64,000 bases of DNA from Clostridium sp. M62/1 (lineage in GTDB: Bacteria > Bacillota > Clostridia > Lachnospirales > Lachnospiraceae), in the NCBI RefSeq assembly GCF_020736365.1, contig NZ_CP085988.1, positions 2,486,001 to 2,550,000 on the forward strand. The letters are read 5' to 3'. The notes under the pieces were generated by a model. That model did no database searches. It saw nothing but the letters and a program-made list of their open reading frames with translations, and was not told where the DNA came from. Positions 41,019 to 48,920 of this stretch are shown piece after piece. A program made the position numbers and the translations under genes. Position 1 is the stretch's first letter, and every line of letters starts with the position of its first letter.

Positions 41019-42823
41019 AGCCGGAAATCAAGAAGCTGCTTATCCTAAATCTCCCGTATCTGCTCTTTGTCTGGCTCTTTGATAAAGTGGGCGCGGCTGT
41101 CCGTCTATCCCCCGGCGCGGACGCAAGCGCAAAGCTGCTACATCTTGGGGACGGTTTTACCACCGCCTTTTCCAGTATCGCGCCGAGCTTCCACCCGGCA
41201 GACTTACTTATCGGCATTGCGGGGGCGGTCATTGTCCGGCTGATTATCTACACCAAAGGCAAGAACGCGAAGAAATACCGCCGCGGGACAGAATACGGTT
41301 CGGCGCGTTGGGGCGGGGCTGACGACATAAAGCCGTACACAGACCCGGTATTTGAGAACAATATCCCCTTAACGCAGACGGAACGGCTCACCATGAACAG
41401 CCGCCCGAAGCAGCCGAAATACGCAAGAAACAAAAATATTCTTGTAATCGGCGGTTCCGGCAGCGGCAAGACCCGGTTCTTTGTGAAACCGTCGCTCATG
41501 CAATGTACGTCAAAGGATTTTCCAACGTCGTATATCGTCACTGACCCGAAAGGAACACTGATTTTGGAAACCGGGAAAATGTTGCAGCGGTACAAATACC
41601 GTATCAAAGTGCTAAATACGATTAACTTCAAAAAATCCATGAAATACAATCCCTTTGCCTATCTGCGGAGCGAAAAGGACATTTTGAAATTAGTCAATAC
41701 CATTATCGCCAACACCAAAGGCGACGGGGAAAAATCCGGCGAGGATTTCTGGGTGAAAGCGGAAAAGCTCTACTACACCGCACTAATCGGCTATATCTGG
41801 TATGAAGCCCCAGAGGACGAGAAGAACTTCACGACGCTGCTTGAAATGATAAATGCGTCGGAAGCCCGCGAGGACGACGAGGATTTCCAGAACCCGGTTG
41901 ACCTCATGTTTGAACGTCTGGAAGAAAAAGACCCGGAACATTTTGCAGTCAAGCAGTACAAAAAATACAAACTGGCGGCGGGCAAGACCGCAAAAAGCAT
42001 ACTTATCTCATGCGGCGCGAGGTTAGCCCCATTCGACATTAAGGAGCTGCGGGAGCTTATGGAAACCGACGAAATGGAGCTTGACACCATAGGTGACAGA
42101 AAGACCGCCCTTTTCGTGATTATCAGCGACACCGACGACACCTTTAACTTTGTCGTGAGTATTCTCTACACACAGCTATTCAACCTCTTGTGCGACAAAG
42201 CAGATGATGAATACGGCGGGCGGCTTCCCGTCCATGTACGGTGCTTACTTGATGAATTTGCGAATATCGGGCAAATCCCCAAATTTGAGAAACTAATCGC
42301 AACCATACGGAGCCGGGAAATCTCCGCGTCAATCATCTTGCAGAGCCAGTCACAGCTAAAGGCAATCTACAAGGACAACGCCGATACCATAGTCGGCAAC
42401 TGCGACACCACGCTTTTCTTGGGCGGCAAGGAAAAAACCACGCTCAAAGAAATATCGGAGATTTTAGGCAAGGAAACGATAGACAGCTTCAACACTTCCG
42501 AAACAAGGGGGCGGGAGCTTTCGCATGGGCTGAACTATCAGAAATTGGGAAAGCAGCTTATGACGGAAGATGAAATCGCAGTCATGGACGGAGGGAAATG
42601 TATCTTGCAGCTACGCGGGGTGCGCCCGTTCTTTTCGGACAAATTCGACATAACGAAACACCCGAAATACAAGTACCTATCCGACGCAGACCCGAAGAAC
42701 GCCTTTGACATGGAAAAGCACCTTAAACGCCGCCCCGCCATTGTCAAGCCCGACGAGGTTTTTGACTATTACGAGATTGACGCAGCAGACTTACAGGAGG
42801 ACGCAGACCATGAGGAAACGTAG
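41015..42823 (+). CDS. VirD4/TraG/PcfC-type coupling protein, 602 aa
   Basis: Two N-terminal membrane helices (LLILNLPYLLFVWLFDKVG and ADLLIGIAGAVIVRLIIY) anchor a hexameric ATPase. Walker A is GGSGSGKTRFFVKPS (about residue 150) and VRCLLDEFANIGQIPKFE is the Walker B region of TraG-type proteins, followed by ISASIILQSQSQLKAIY. It brings the relaxase-DNA complex to the secretion channel. Complete and of normal length. The IME probably depends on it too, since it carries no coupling protein of its own. Confidence 0.94.
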   Translation: MKPEIKKLLILNLPYLLFVWLFDKVGAAVRLSPGADASAKLLHLGDGFTTAFSSIAPSFHPADLLIGIAGAVIVRLIIYTKGKNAKKYRRGTEYGSARWGGADDIKPYTDPVFENNIPLTQTERLTMNSRPKQPKYARNKNILVIGGSGSGKTRFFVKPSLMQCTSKDFPTSYIVTDPKGTLILETGKMLQRYKYRIKVLNTINFKKSMKYNPFAYLRSEKDILKLVNTIIANTKGDGEKSGEDFWVKAEKLYYTALIGYIWYEAPEDEKNFTTLLEMINASEAREDDEDFQNPVDLMFERLEEKDPEHFAVKQYKKYKLAAGKTAKSILISCGARLAPFDIKELRELMETDEMELDTIGDRKTALFVIISDTDDTFNFVVSILYTQLFNLLCDKADDEYGGRLPVHVRCLLDEFANIGQIPKFEKLIATIRSREISASIILQSQSQLKAIYKDNADTIVGNCDTTLFLGGKEKTTLKEISEILGKETIDSFNTSETRGRELSHGLNYQKLGKQLMTEDEIAVMDGGKCILQLRGVRPFFSDKFDITKHPKYKYLSDADPKNAFDMEKHLKRRPAIVKPDEVFDYYEIDAADLQEDADHEET

Positions 42824-42980
42824 CGCAGAGGAAAAACAAAAGCAGCTTGAACGGTTTTTAATGAATGTTGCGGAAGCCGCCGACGCTGCATTATGGGAGT
42901 ATTGGCGGGAAAAGGAAGCGGAACACCGCCGTTTTGCAACGGAGTATGTCACGCGCCGGGGGCTTATCCCTCAACAGTGA
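42810..42980 (+). CDS. Small conserved ICE protein, 56 aa
   Basis: MRKRSAEEKQKQLERFLMNV, then AEAADAALWEYWREKEAEHR: one charged amphipathic helix pair with no membrane segment. It overlaps the end of the coupling-protein gene by 14 bases and has CAGGAGG nine bases upstream. Similar small proteins stand here in related ICEs; function unknown. Confidence 0.6.
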   Translation: MRKRSAEEKQKQLERFLMNVAEAADAALWEYWREKEAEHRRFATEYVTRRGLIPQQ

Positions 42981-43011
42981 CAGCATGGCAGACCGCCGGG
43001 GAGGGGGGGGA

Positions 43012-43125
43012 CAGGGGAAGCTACACTTCCCCTACGCTGCCTTGCGGCAGCTACCCCTTTGTGAACTTGCGGGAAGCGAACACCTTGCTATGCAAGCTAT
43101 TCACTTCCCGCAAGTCTGAATAATA
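43012..43125. repeat. Structured repeat, copy 1 (ICE)
   Basis: Three successive hairpins: GGGGAAGCTACACTTCCCC, then GCTGCC-TTGC-GGCAGC, then a long arm ACTTGCGGGAAG ... CTTCCCGCAAGT capped by CTTGC-TAT-GCAAG. Copies 2 and 3 are in the IME. The second hairpin differs on both sides here compared with those copies (GCTGGC/GCCAGC), keeping the pairing. Confidence 0.75.
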
Positions 43126-43194
43126 CCCGTCCGGCAGCACAGCGGGACACCGAAAGGAGGAATCGAAGCAATCACATATATCAATATCGGCTAC

Positions 43195-43344
43195 ATGATA
43201 CGCGCCCCTACTTTCCGGCGCAGCACACAGCGGCAGGAGCCGCACCCCCCTACAACTGAATACCGCCGCGCCGCAGAACTTACGCAGCGCGGGGACAGCC
43301 GCCTTTACCAGAGGGCGGTTTTTTTATGCGGCGGCATACGCTGA
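43195..43344 (+). CDS. Possible small ORF, 49 to 57 aa
   Basis: A frame beginning MIRAPTFRRSTQRQEPHPPT follows AAAGGAGG, but the codon at the right distance from that site is ATC (43171), and the first ATG is 35 bases away. A terminator lies inside its last third. It may be a relic; no family is recognised. Nothing else is seen in the 42,981 to 43,398 gap apart from the repeat and the terminator. Confidence 0.25.
   Translation: MIRAPTFRRSTQRQEPHPPTTEYRRAAELTQRGDSRLYQRAVFLCGGIR
43299..43325 (+). terminator. Rho-independent terminator upstream of maff2
   Basis: CCGCC and GGCGG with a ten-base loop, followed by seven Ts. It separates the coupling-protein transcript from the channel genes. Confidence 0.65.
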
Positions 43345-43398
43345 CCGCCTTTTGTCCGCTTGCCGGACAGCCGCAGACGCGGCAGAAAGGATTTATTT

Positions 43399-43557
43399 AT
43401 GGCATTTTTCAATAGCGCAGTAGACGTTTTGCAGACCCTTGTTGTAGCACTTGGAGCCGGGCTTGGTATCTGGGGCGTTATCAATCTCATGGAGGGCTAC
43501 GGCAACGACAATCCGGGCGCGAAGAGCCAGGGCATGAAGCAGCTTATGGCTAATTAG
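43399..43557 (+). pseudogene. Maff2 family protein, 5' part, interrupted by the IME
   Basis: MAFFNSAVDVLQTLVVALGA and GIWGVINLMEGYGNDNPG are the typical start of Maff2 proteins, small membrane components of Tn1549-type conjugation systems. After GMKQLMA the frame meets AN and a stop, where the IME begins. The rest (GGGVALIGMTLVPLLSGLFG) is found at 55,745, in frame after the repeated core. Joined, they give a 71-residue protein. AAAGG precedes the ATG. Confidence 0.85.
43540..43550 (+). other. attL core of the IME
   Basis: CAGCTTATGGC, shared exactly with the right end at 55745. To its left the sequence is maff2; to its right TAATTAGATG begins the IME. Confidence 0.8.
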
Positions 43558-43615
43558 ATGTAATAAAAGCGGAGAAAGGAAAAGCACAATCCAGACGGAA
43601 ACGACGGTGTGGTCA

Positions 43616-43651
43616 AGAAATATTGTGGAAACGCAAGATTTCTGCTATAAT
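43616..43651 (+). promoter_or_regulatory. Promoter with inverted-repeat operator ahead of the XRE gene
   Basis: -35 TTGTGG (43623) and -10 TATAAT (43646), spacer 17. AGAAATATTG (43616), eight bases, CAAGATTTCT (43634) form a ten-base inverted repeat with one mismatch that covers the -35 box. The same arrangement occurs at the integrase promoter. Confidence 0.75.
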
Positions 43652-43693
43652 GGGTGCAGAACACTTGACGATGGAAAGAGGGACGGGAAGCCT

Positions 43694-43906
43694 ATGAACA
43701 TCAGCTATCAGCCATTATGGAACACCTTGAAAGAACGTGGCATGAGAAAAGAGGACTTGCGGCTTGCCGCCGGTCTGACAACCAACATGATTGCCAACAT
43801 GGGCAAGGGCGAGCATATCAGTATGAAAACACTGCTGCGTATCTGCGAAGCCCTAAATTGTGGCATTTTAGATGTGATTGAGTTGACGCAGGATGAAGAA
43901 AATTAA
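43694..43906 (+). CDS. XRE-family regulator (YozG-like), 70 aa
   Basis: A minimal Cro/CI helix-turn-helix fills the protein: ISYQPLWNTLKERGMRKEDL, LAAGLTTNMIANMGKGEHIS and LLRICEALNCGILDVIEL. It is of the short type that acts as a switch in mobile elements. ATG 43694 follows GGGAAG. It is the first gene inside the IME's left end, behind a promoter whose inverted repeat also occurs at the integrase promoter; it is the best candidate for the repressor of both. Confidence 0.85.
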   Translation: MNISYQPLWNTLKERGMRKEDLRLAAGLTTNMIANMGKGEHISMKTLLRICEALNCGILDVIELTQDEEN

Positions 43907-43947
43907 AATGTGGAATAAAACAAATTGAATCTTGGGAGGAAATGCTT

Positions 43948-44565
43948 ATGAGTAAAGTTTTAACACATAGTACGAAATCTTATATAAAAATCTTTTTTGT
44001 TGGAATTTTGGTCGGGTGTATTTGCAGATTAGCGGATTATTTCCCCGCAGATACATTATGGAGTTTTTCGTCAATCCAAACATTACTGGGTTTTTGGATA
44101 ATCACTAATACTACCATTGTTCTACTAAGCACGTCTAATATTTGTGCAGGAATTAGTTCGTTTTTGTATATGTTTGGAATGACCTTGAGTTTTTATGGAT
44201 TACAGGCAATTTTAGGAATGTTTGTACCCCTATTTTCCGGTGGTTTTCGTTTTTCGCTATTCGTTCTGTTTACGCTTCTTTCAATTCCTTGTGCAATAGC
44301 AGCCTACATCTTATACTACTGGAACAGAGAATATATTTTTAATTCCATATTATATTCTCTTCCGATAGGTGCTTTAGCTGCCGAAGCAACCGCAATTTTT
44401 ATTTATTTTTTGGAGCATCATACATTTCTGTTTCAACTGCTAATGGATGTTGTAGGCGTGATTGTTTTTTTCCTACTTTTTTATAAAAGAGCAAAAAGCA
44501 AGAAGATATTTATTGTGGCTTCAGTAATTAGTTCCTTAATAGTTTACTTTGTTTTTCCGTGGTAA
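43948..44565 (+). CDS. Polytopic membrane protein, 205 aa
   Basis: Five or six hydrophobic segments (IFFVGILVGCICRLADYF, LLGFWIITNTTIVLLS, LFVLFTLLSIPCAIAAYILY, FLFQLLMDVVGVIVFFLLFY) with positive loops; similar to DUF6518-type membrane proteins. It is clearly lower in GC than the IME backbone, so it looks like recently gained cargo. GGGAGG eight bases before ATG 43948, directly after the XRE gene, with which it may be co-transcribed. Function unknown. Confidence 0.6.
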   Translation: MSKVLTHSTKSYIKIFFVGILVGCICRLADYFPADTLWSFSSIQTLLGFWIITNTTIVLLSTSNICAGISSFLYMFGMTLSFYGLQAILGMFVPLFSGGFRFSLFVLFTLLSIPCAIAAYILYYWNREYIFNSILYSLPIGALAAEATAIFIYFLEHHTFLFQLLMDVVGVIVFFLLFYKRAKSKKIFIVASVISSLIVYFVFPW

Positions 44566-44652
44566 TATCGAATTGCAACTTGCATTTCTCAGAGGATGCA
44601 CCTCACAACTCCAATAGCAGAAGAATAAAAAGTGAATATTATCCCCCAGATT

Positions 44653-44692
44653 AACAGCCGTTGTAGGAAAATCCATTCGCACAACGGCTGTT
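44653..44692. terminator. Hairpin between converging genes
   Basis: AACAGCCGTTGT and ACAACGGCTGTT form a perfect 12-pair stem with a 16-base loop. On the plus strand TTTTCATTTT follows. It lies two bases after the stop of the minus-strand XRE gene and probably ends the membrane-protein transcript. Confidence 0.65.
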
Positions 44693-44693
44693 T

Positions 44694-45506
44694 TCATTTT
44701 CTCTTGCGTCGGAAGTTGACCGGACTGTTTTTGATAGCGGGCGATTTTGACAAAACCTTTTTGAATGTTTTCTGTTCATCAGGGGACAGCTTATAAAAAT
44801 CCATGCCAAGCATATTGAAAATGACTGCCCACACTTTTCCAAGATAGTCCCCGGAAGATTGAATGGCTTTTCGGATTTCCAGACCCATCTTCTTTGCGAG
44901 GGAATAGTCCGGTGTGCTGTCAATGTCATGCTCATGGGCTTTCCGTATATCGTGGAGAATGGCGTCCCATGTTTTGTGCGTCACATGACAGAAAAAATCT
45001 TCTTCCTTTACTTCTGCGGCAAGAAGTGTCTGCGAATAGAAATCTCTGTCCGCCTGCTTGTATTTCTGAACAATAACTTGCCGCTGTTCTTCCAAAGATT
45101 CATAAAGAGTACGGAAGGTAGAGGTTGCATGACCATCAATGTAAATTTCCGTATCGGTCATAAGCTGCTCAAATTTATCATTGGTTACAATCTCACAAAG
45201 AAGCCGGTTGTTGATACGACCGCTTTTCAGAAGTTCCACGGCTTCATCAGTCAAATGCAGTTCAGATAGCGGGGTGTTGATCTGCTCCCGGTTTTCTGTC
45301 CGGCAAAACAGATAATCAATAGACACCTCATAAAAGTCTGCCAGTGCAATGAGGCTGCCGTGATTGATTTCTTTGTTATCATCCGATTCATAGCTGGCAA
45401 GAGCAGATTTTGAAATGCCTGTTTTCTGTGACAGTTCTTCCAGATTCAAGCCTTTGTCCTTGCGAAGTTCCCAAAGGCGTTCCTGTATGGTGGTCGCTCC
45501 CTTCAT
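44694..45506 (-). CDS. XRE-family regulator with long C-terminal domain, 270 aa
   Basis: The N-terminal helix-turn-helix is classical: IQERLWELRKDKGLNLEELS, QKTGISKSALASYESDDNKE and LIALADFYEVSIDYLFCRT. The C-terminal 200 residues are helical and charged with no named domain; LLKSGRINNRLLCEIVTNDK and VWAVIFNMLGMDFYKLSPDE may be a ligand or protein-binding part. It is transcribed against most of the IME. GGAG lies upstream of ATG 45506. Probably regulates IME genes; target unknown. Confidence 0.8.
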   Translation of the reverse strand: MKGATTIQERLWELRKDKGLNLEELSQKTGISKSALASYESDDNKEINHGSLIALADFYEVSIDYLFCRTENREQINTPLSELHLTDEAVELLKSGRINNRLLCEIVTNDKFEQLMTDTEIYIDGHATSTFRTLYESLEEQRQVIVQKYKQADRDFYSQTLLAAEVKEEDFFCHVTHKTWDAILHDIRKAHEHDIDSTPDYSLAKKMGLEIRKAIQSSGDYLGKVWAVIFNMLGMDFYKLSPDEQKTFKKVLSKSPAIKNSPVNFRRKRK

Positions 45507-45549
45507 GGGCGGACACTCCTTCCTGTGGCTGGTTGCCATTATTATTTTC

Positions 45550-45593
45550 ATTATACCATACCGTTCCGAAATCGTGGAAATTTTCGATTTTGG
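45550..45593 (-). promoter_or_regulatory. Candidate promoter/operator of the long XRE gene
   Basis: Minus-strand TATAAT lies at 45555 to 45550. Upstream of it CCGAAATCG (45566) and CGATTTTGG (45585) make an imperfect inverted repeat in the -35 area. Confidence 0.4.
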
Positions 45594-45636
45594 GGCGGTA
45601 TTCCTATTTTCTGGACATACGGGAAAGGGGTCAAAA

Positions 45637-45756
45637 ATGAGCTATGATGTAGTCAGTTCATCGATGGATTATTCCAATCGAATGACCGGCCTGATGGGAT
45701 ATGCTCCCCGGCGATGTAGCGCAACGACCTGCGGCAAGGAGTTGGAGGAACCTTGA
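45637..45756 (+). CDS. Possible small ORF, 39 aa
   Basis: MSYDVVSSSMDYSNRMTGLM, then GYAPRRCSATTCGKELEEP. AAAGGGG stands six bases before the ATG. There is no recognised family. The rest of the 530-base interval between the divergent genes (45,507 to 46,036) shows no other gene. Confidence 0.3.
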   Translation: MSYDVVSSSMDYSNRMTGLMGYAPRRCSATTCGKELEEP

Positions 45757-46036
45757 CCGCAGCGAGCGTACCAACGGGAACGAAACGCCGCTGTGAGATT
45801 CAGGGGCAGGAACGACATCAGGAAAACCCGGCAGAACTGACACCAAAACGCTACCCAAACATGACAAATCGACGGGGCGTAGTCTGCCCTGTCCATGATA
45901 CTATGGGGCTTTTTAGGACGGCTCTATGGCCGTATTTTCCTTGAAAATCGCCCCGAAACATGACACCAAAAACCGCTATCCGTCCATCTCTACCATTACG
46001 GCTGAAATGGGCGGATTTTCTATGATAGGAGGCACC

Positions 46037-46222
46037 ATGCCGAGAATGAGCAAGAAACGGAAGTTGGAGTTGTCCTTCTTCCTCAATGACCGGGGGCGTG
46101 TGGCCTACAACGACCTGTGCCGGAAGTGTCAGCATGAGTGCAAACAGAGCTTCCGGGCTGTCGTGATCGACTGCCCCCATTACCTGTCCAAGCGAGCCAA
46201 GCGAAAGGAGAAAACCGACTAA
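46037..46222 (+). CDS. Small cysteine-containing basic protein, 61 aa
   Basis: MPRMSKKRKLELSFFLNDRG, then YNDLCRKCQHECKQSFRAVV and DCPHYLSKRAKRK. The C-x2-C-x3-C and later Cys could bind zinc; the ends are very basic, suggesting nucleic-acid binding. AGGAGG four bases before the ATG. Its stop touches the next start, so it is the first gene of a three-gene unit. No family name. Confidence 0.6.
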   Translation: MPRMSKKRKLELSFFLNDRGRVAYNDLCRKCQHECKQSFRAVVIDCPHYLSKRAKRKEKTD

Positions 46223-46564
46223 ATGGAATTTGAATTTATGACCGCAGACACCGTTCTGCCGCCCTGTATGCCACTTCCCACCGCCATGCTCCGGCTGCCG
46301 ATCAGCAGCACCGCAAAGATCATGTATGCCCGACTGCTGGATGCCACCCTTGCGGAAGGTGGGGAGGATACCAACGGGATACTGTTTGTCCGTTTCCCCA
46401 TTGTGGAGCTGGCAGCGGCCTTGTCCCGCAGCTCCGTGACCGTCAAGCGTTCCTTAAAAGAATTGGAGGACGCCGGACTGATCCTGCGGGTGCGCCGGGG
46501 CGTGGGAGAACCGAACCGCATTTACACGCTGCTCCCCAAAAAGGAGGGCTACCGTGATGAATGA
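46223..46564 (+). CDS. Winged-helix replication-initiator-like protein, 113 aa
   Basis: After PLPTAMLRLPISSTAKIMYA the protein has a winged helix (FVRFPIVELAAALSRSSVTV, KRSLKELEDAGLILRVRRG) like the N-terminal part of RepA_N-type initiators, but lacks any C-terminal domain. It may control IME replication or plasmid-like maintenance. It lies directly after the previous stop and overlaps the DUF3847 gene by eight bases. Confidence 0.65.
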   Translation: MEFEFMTADTVLPPCMPLPTAMLRLPISSTAKIMYARLLDATLAEGGEDTNGILFVRFPIVELAAALSRSSVTVKRSLKELEDAGLILRVRRGVGEPNRIYTLLPKKEGYRDE

Positions 46565-46856
46565 AAAGCTGGAAAAGCTCAACCGGCAGCTTGCCCAAGG
46601 CGAAGCCAGACTGCGGCGGGCGCAGCATGAAGAAAAGATACTGGAACACCAGATGAAGCAGCTTACCCGGAAGGAACGGACGCACCGGCTCTGTACCAGA
46701 GGGGCAATGCTGGAAAGTTTCCTGATAAGGCCGGAAGTGCTGACGGACGATGATGTGATGGACATTCTGAAACAGGCATTTTCCCAAACTGGTATGAAGG
46801 AAGCTGTTGCGGAGAGCGTGAAAGGTCGGGTATCCGGGAAACCCCTTACGGAGTAA
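46557..46856 (+). CDS. DUF3847 family protein, 99 aa
   Basis: MNEKLEKLNRQLAQGEARLR, then RAQHEEKILEHQMKQLTRKE and RTHRLCTRGAMLESFL are the signature of DUF3847, a coiled-coil protein encoded near mobilisation genes of Firmicutes. Similar in position to MobC-like accessory proteins; the role is inferred. GTG three bases earlier is an alternative start. Confidence 0.85.
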   Translation: MNEKLEKLNRQLAQGEARLRRAQHEEKILEHQMKQLTRKERTHRLCTRGAMLESFLIRPEVLTDDDVMDILKQAFSQTGMKEAVAESVKGRVSGKPLTE

Positions 46857-46960
46857 GGGCGCAACTATACACCGGTCAAGCCGGTGCGTTGCGCCCTGCC
46901 GGGGGCTTCCTGCGGAAAGCGGATGATTTCCAGCACACTTGCGACTGCTTCCAATCATCA

Positions 46961-47032
46961 CAGGGGACGCTACGCTTCCCCTGCGCTGGCTGCGCCAGCT
47001 ACCCCTTTGTGGACTTGCCGCCCGGAAACGAG
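46961..47032. repeat. Structured repeat, copy 2 (IME), partial
   Basis: GGGGACGCTACGCTTCCCC, then GCTGGC-TGC-GCCAGC, then the beginning of the third arm (GTGGACTTGCCGCCCGGAAA) which stops at the 3' end of the next gene. The first two hairpins are complete, the third is truncated. Nothing else is seen between the DUF3847 gene and this repeat. Confidence 0.7.
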
Positions 47033-47545
47033 TTACTTTTCTTCATAGGGTTCAGCACTTTCCGCCATCATGATTATTTCATCATCGGAAACCGCTTCTG
47101 GATTATATTCCAGAACATAGCTGACTTCTGGCGAATATGTCCAGCACAGATAGCAATGTTCTTTGGTTTTGTATAGTGCGGCGTCCCATTCCTGAATCTT
47201 CATGGTTTCACAACTGACGGCGGTTTCAGGATTAAAGAGGACGCCAAGCGCATCCACATTCAATCCGGTCACATCATTGGGATCTGCCTCATAATAGGTG
47301 GTCTTTAGGATGTGATAATTGATATTGTCACTTTCTTTGCCATTGCCATAAACGAGGGTCGCAACAACTTCTGTTTTAGTTTGCTTTTTGAAGTCGTCCC
47401 CCAGAGCGTTTTCTATCCGCTCAATCATTTTATCAGGGTCGGATAAATCCCCATGATTCCATCTTGATTTTGTGAATAGAAAAGTCACGACAAGCAAGAC
47501 TAACACAACAGCAACAGCAGTTAAGATTTTTCTTTTTTTACTCAT
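47033..47545 (-). CDS. Membrane-anchored protein, 170 aa
   Basis: One N-terminal membrane helix (KILTAVAVVLVLLVVTFLF) after a basic MSKKRK, then an extracytoplasmic acidic domain (DPDKMIERIENALGDDFKKQ, EVVATLVYGNGKESDNINYH). No lipobox, no named family. It is downstream of the SLOG-domain gene on the same strand, 16 bases away, so the two form a cargo pair. GAGGGAGGAAC before the ATG. Confidence 0.65.
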   Translation of the reverse strand: MSKKRKILTAVAVVLVLLVVTFLFTKSRWNHGDLSDPDKMIERIENALGDDFKKQTKTEVVATLVYGNGKESDNINYHILKTTYYEADPNDVTGLNVDALGVLFNPETAVSCETMKIQEWDAALYKTKEHCYLCWTYSPEVSYVLEYNPEAVSDDEIIMMAESAEPYEEK

Positions 47546-47561
47546 TGTTCCTCCCTCAGCT

Positions 47562-48044
47562 TTAGCGGAACCCCTCTGATTCCGCAGCTATATTGATGTA
47601 TTTCTTTCCAGACTTTTGCACATACCGAAAGGTCTGATAAGCGCCGCCGGATGAATGTTCGATGTACACAATAACCATATCGGAACGGTCAACCATTTCC
47701 CGGTTTCGGATTTGAAATGCGGATTTATAATGTGCTGCCGCCGCCTGCTCGCAAACTTCAATTTCATCGTAATAATCAAGGAATGAACTTTCGTTGTCAC
47801 GAAATTCGGCGGTAGGATACGGCATGACCCAAATAAGCGCACTGTTATCATCACGAATGTTCCTTTTGCACCTGCGTATGGTCGAGGATACAAGCTGGTC
47901 AAATTCTCCTTCCCGACCGACAAGAAATTCTACAAATTCATTCTGTTGCAGCAGTTGAGAAATGAGCTTTTCCAACTGTGATTCAACTTGAAACGGGGCT
48001 TCGATTTGTCGATGTCCAAAGAAACTGACCGTAAATGTCCGCAT
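47562..48044 (-). CDS. SLOG-domain (DUF1273/YpsA-like) protein, 160 aa
   Basis: MRTFTVSFFGHRQIEAPFQV and VGREGEFDQLVSSTIRRCKR give the Rossmann-like SLOG pattern; RNREMVDRSDMVIVYIEHSS and GGAYQTFRYVQKSGKKYINI close the nucleotide-binding fold. SLOG proteins bind nucleotide-derived ligands; several are parts of defence systems. Here it pairs with a membrane protein gene and faces an XRE gene in the other direction, a layout like small sensor-effector modules. Function inferred only. Confidence 0.75.
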   Translation of the reverse strand: MRTFTVSFFGHRQIEAPFQVESQLEKLISQLLQQNEFVEFLVGREGEFDQLVSSTIRRCKRNIRDDNSALIWVMPYPTAEFRDNESSFLDYYDEIEVCEQAAAAHYKSAFQIRNREMVDRSDMVIVYIEHSSGGAYQTFRYVQKSGKKYINIAAESEGFR

Positions 48045-48108
48045 AAAATCCCCTCCGCAGGACAGATTAGTAATGTAATCATCAACATTTTTTCATATTG
48101 ATAATTAT

Positions 48109-48160
48109 ACTACCAATGAAAGGGATGATAAAGCACAAATTGATTTTACCACTACCAATG
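48109..48160. promoter_or_regulatory. Two 10-bp direct repeats in a divergent promoter region
   Basis: ACTACCAATG occurs at 48109 and 48151, 42 bases apart (four helical turns), between the SLOG gene and the XRE gene. Candidate binding sites for that XRE protein. Confidence 0.5.
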
Positions 48161-48207
48161 CACTCTCCTGATTCGTAATAGAATAATTACCGAAGGGAGG
48201 GAAGGCA

Positions 48208-48528
48208 ATGGTTGATATGCCATACGAAGATTTTATCAGAAGCCGCATTACCGAACTGCGGATGGCCAGAGATGTTTCCGAACATCGTATGAGTTTGGAA
48301 TTAGGAAAAAGCGGCTCTTATATCCGAGGTGTGACCAGTGGAGCGGCCTTGCCATCGCTCAAAGAACTTTTCAATATCATAGCGTACTTCAACATGACAC
48401 CGGCGGAATTTTTCGCTCCATTGGAAGATGATGATTCCACCTATCATAAGCTCTGTGAACAGTTGAGAACTTTAAGTGATGAGGATTTGGATAAAGTCGC
48501 TACTTTCATAAACTGGATCACCAAATAA
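48208..48528 (+). CDS. XRE-family regulator, 106 aa
   Basis: Same family and length as the regulator at 7453: YEDFIRSRITELRMARDVSE, RMSLELGKSGSYIRGVTSGA and YFNMTPAEFFAPLEDD, followed by an acidic helix (CEQLRTLSDEDLDKVATFIN). The recognition helix differs, so its operator should differ. GGGAGGGAAGGCA precedes the ATG. Probably controls the divergent SLOG/membrane pair and itself through the ACTACCAATG repeats. Confidence 0.82.
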   Translation: MVDMPYEDFIRSRITELRMARDVSEHRMSLELGKSGSYIRGVTSGAALPSLKELFNIIAYFNMTPAEFFAPLEDDDSTYHKLCEQLRTLSDEDLDKVATFINWITK

Positions 48529-48643
48529 TCAATGCTTGTCAGAAAGGGCATTGGAACAATGAACACGCAGGTCAAAAAATAACCTGGGCAGCTTGAACGC
48601 TACTCAGGTTTTTCTTTTTATCAGCAGGCTTGTTCAGCTATCG

Positions 48644-48752
48644 CAGGGGACGCTACACTTCCCCTGCGCTGGCTGCGCCAGCTACCCCTTTGTGGACTTG
48701 CCACCCGGAAACATCTTGCGCTGTAAGTTGTTCCCGTCCAGCAAGTCTACAA
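48644..48752. repeat. Structured repeat, copy 3 (IME)
   Basis: GGGGACGCTACACTTCCCC, then GCTGGC-TGC-GCCAGC, then a third arm GTGGACTTGC ... GCAAGTCTAC with inner GGAAACA/TGTTCCC and CTTGC-GCT-GTAAG. The third arm has different bases from copy 1 while keeping most pairs. It lies in a 390-base gap with no gene. Confidence 0.75.
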
Positions 48753-48920
48753 TTCATCTATTCCCAAAGGATGCTAATCATAGTATAATAAATTAACGAT
48801 AAATTGGTTTTTATGCCGTTGTCAAAAGATTTTGACACACATTATAAGTGATGTCAAAGCCATTTGGTAGACGATACGGGGGACTTTTCCTACAATAAAA
48901 GTGCAAGGGAGGCAAGTGGC

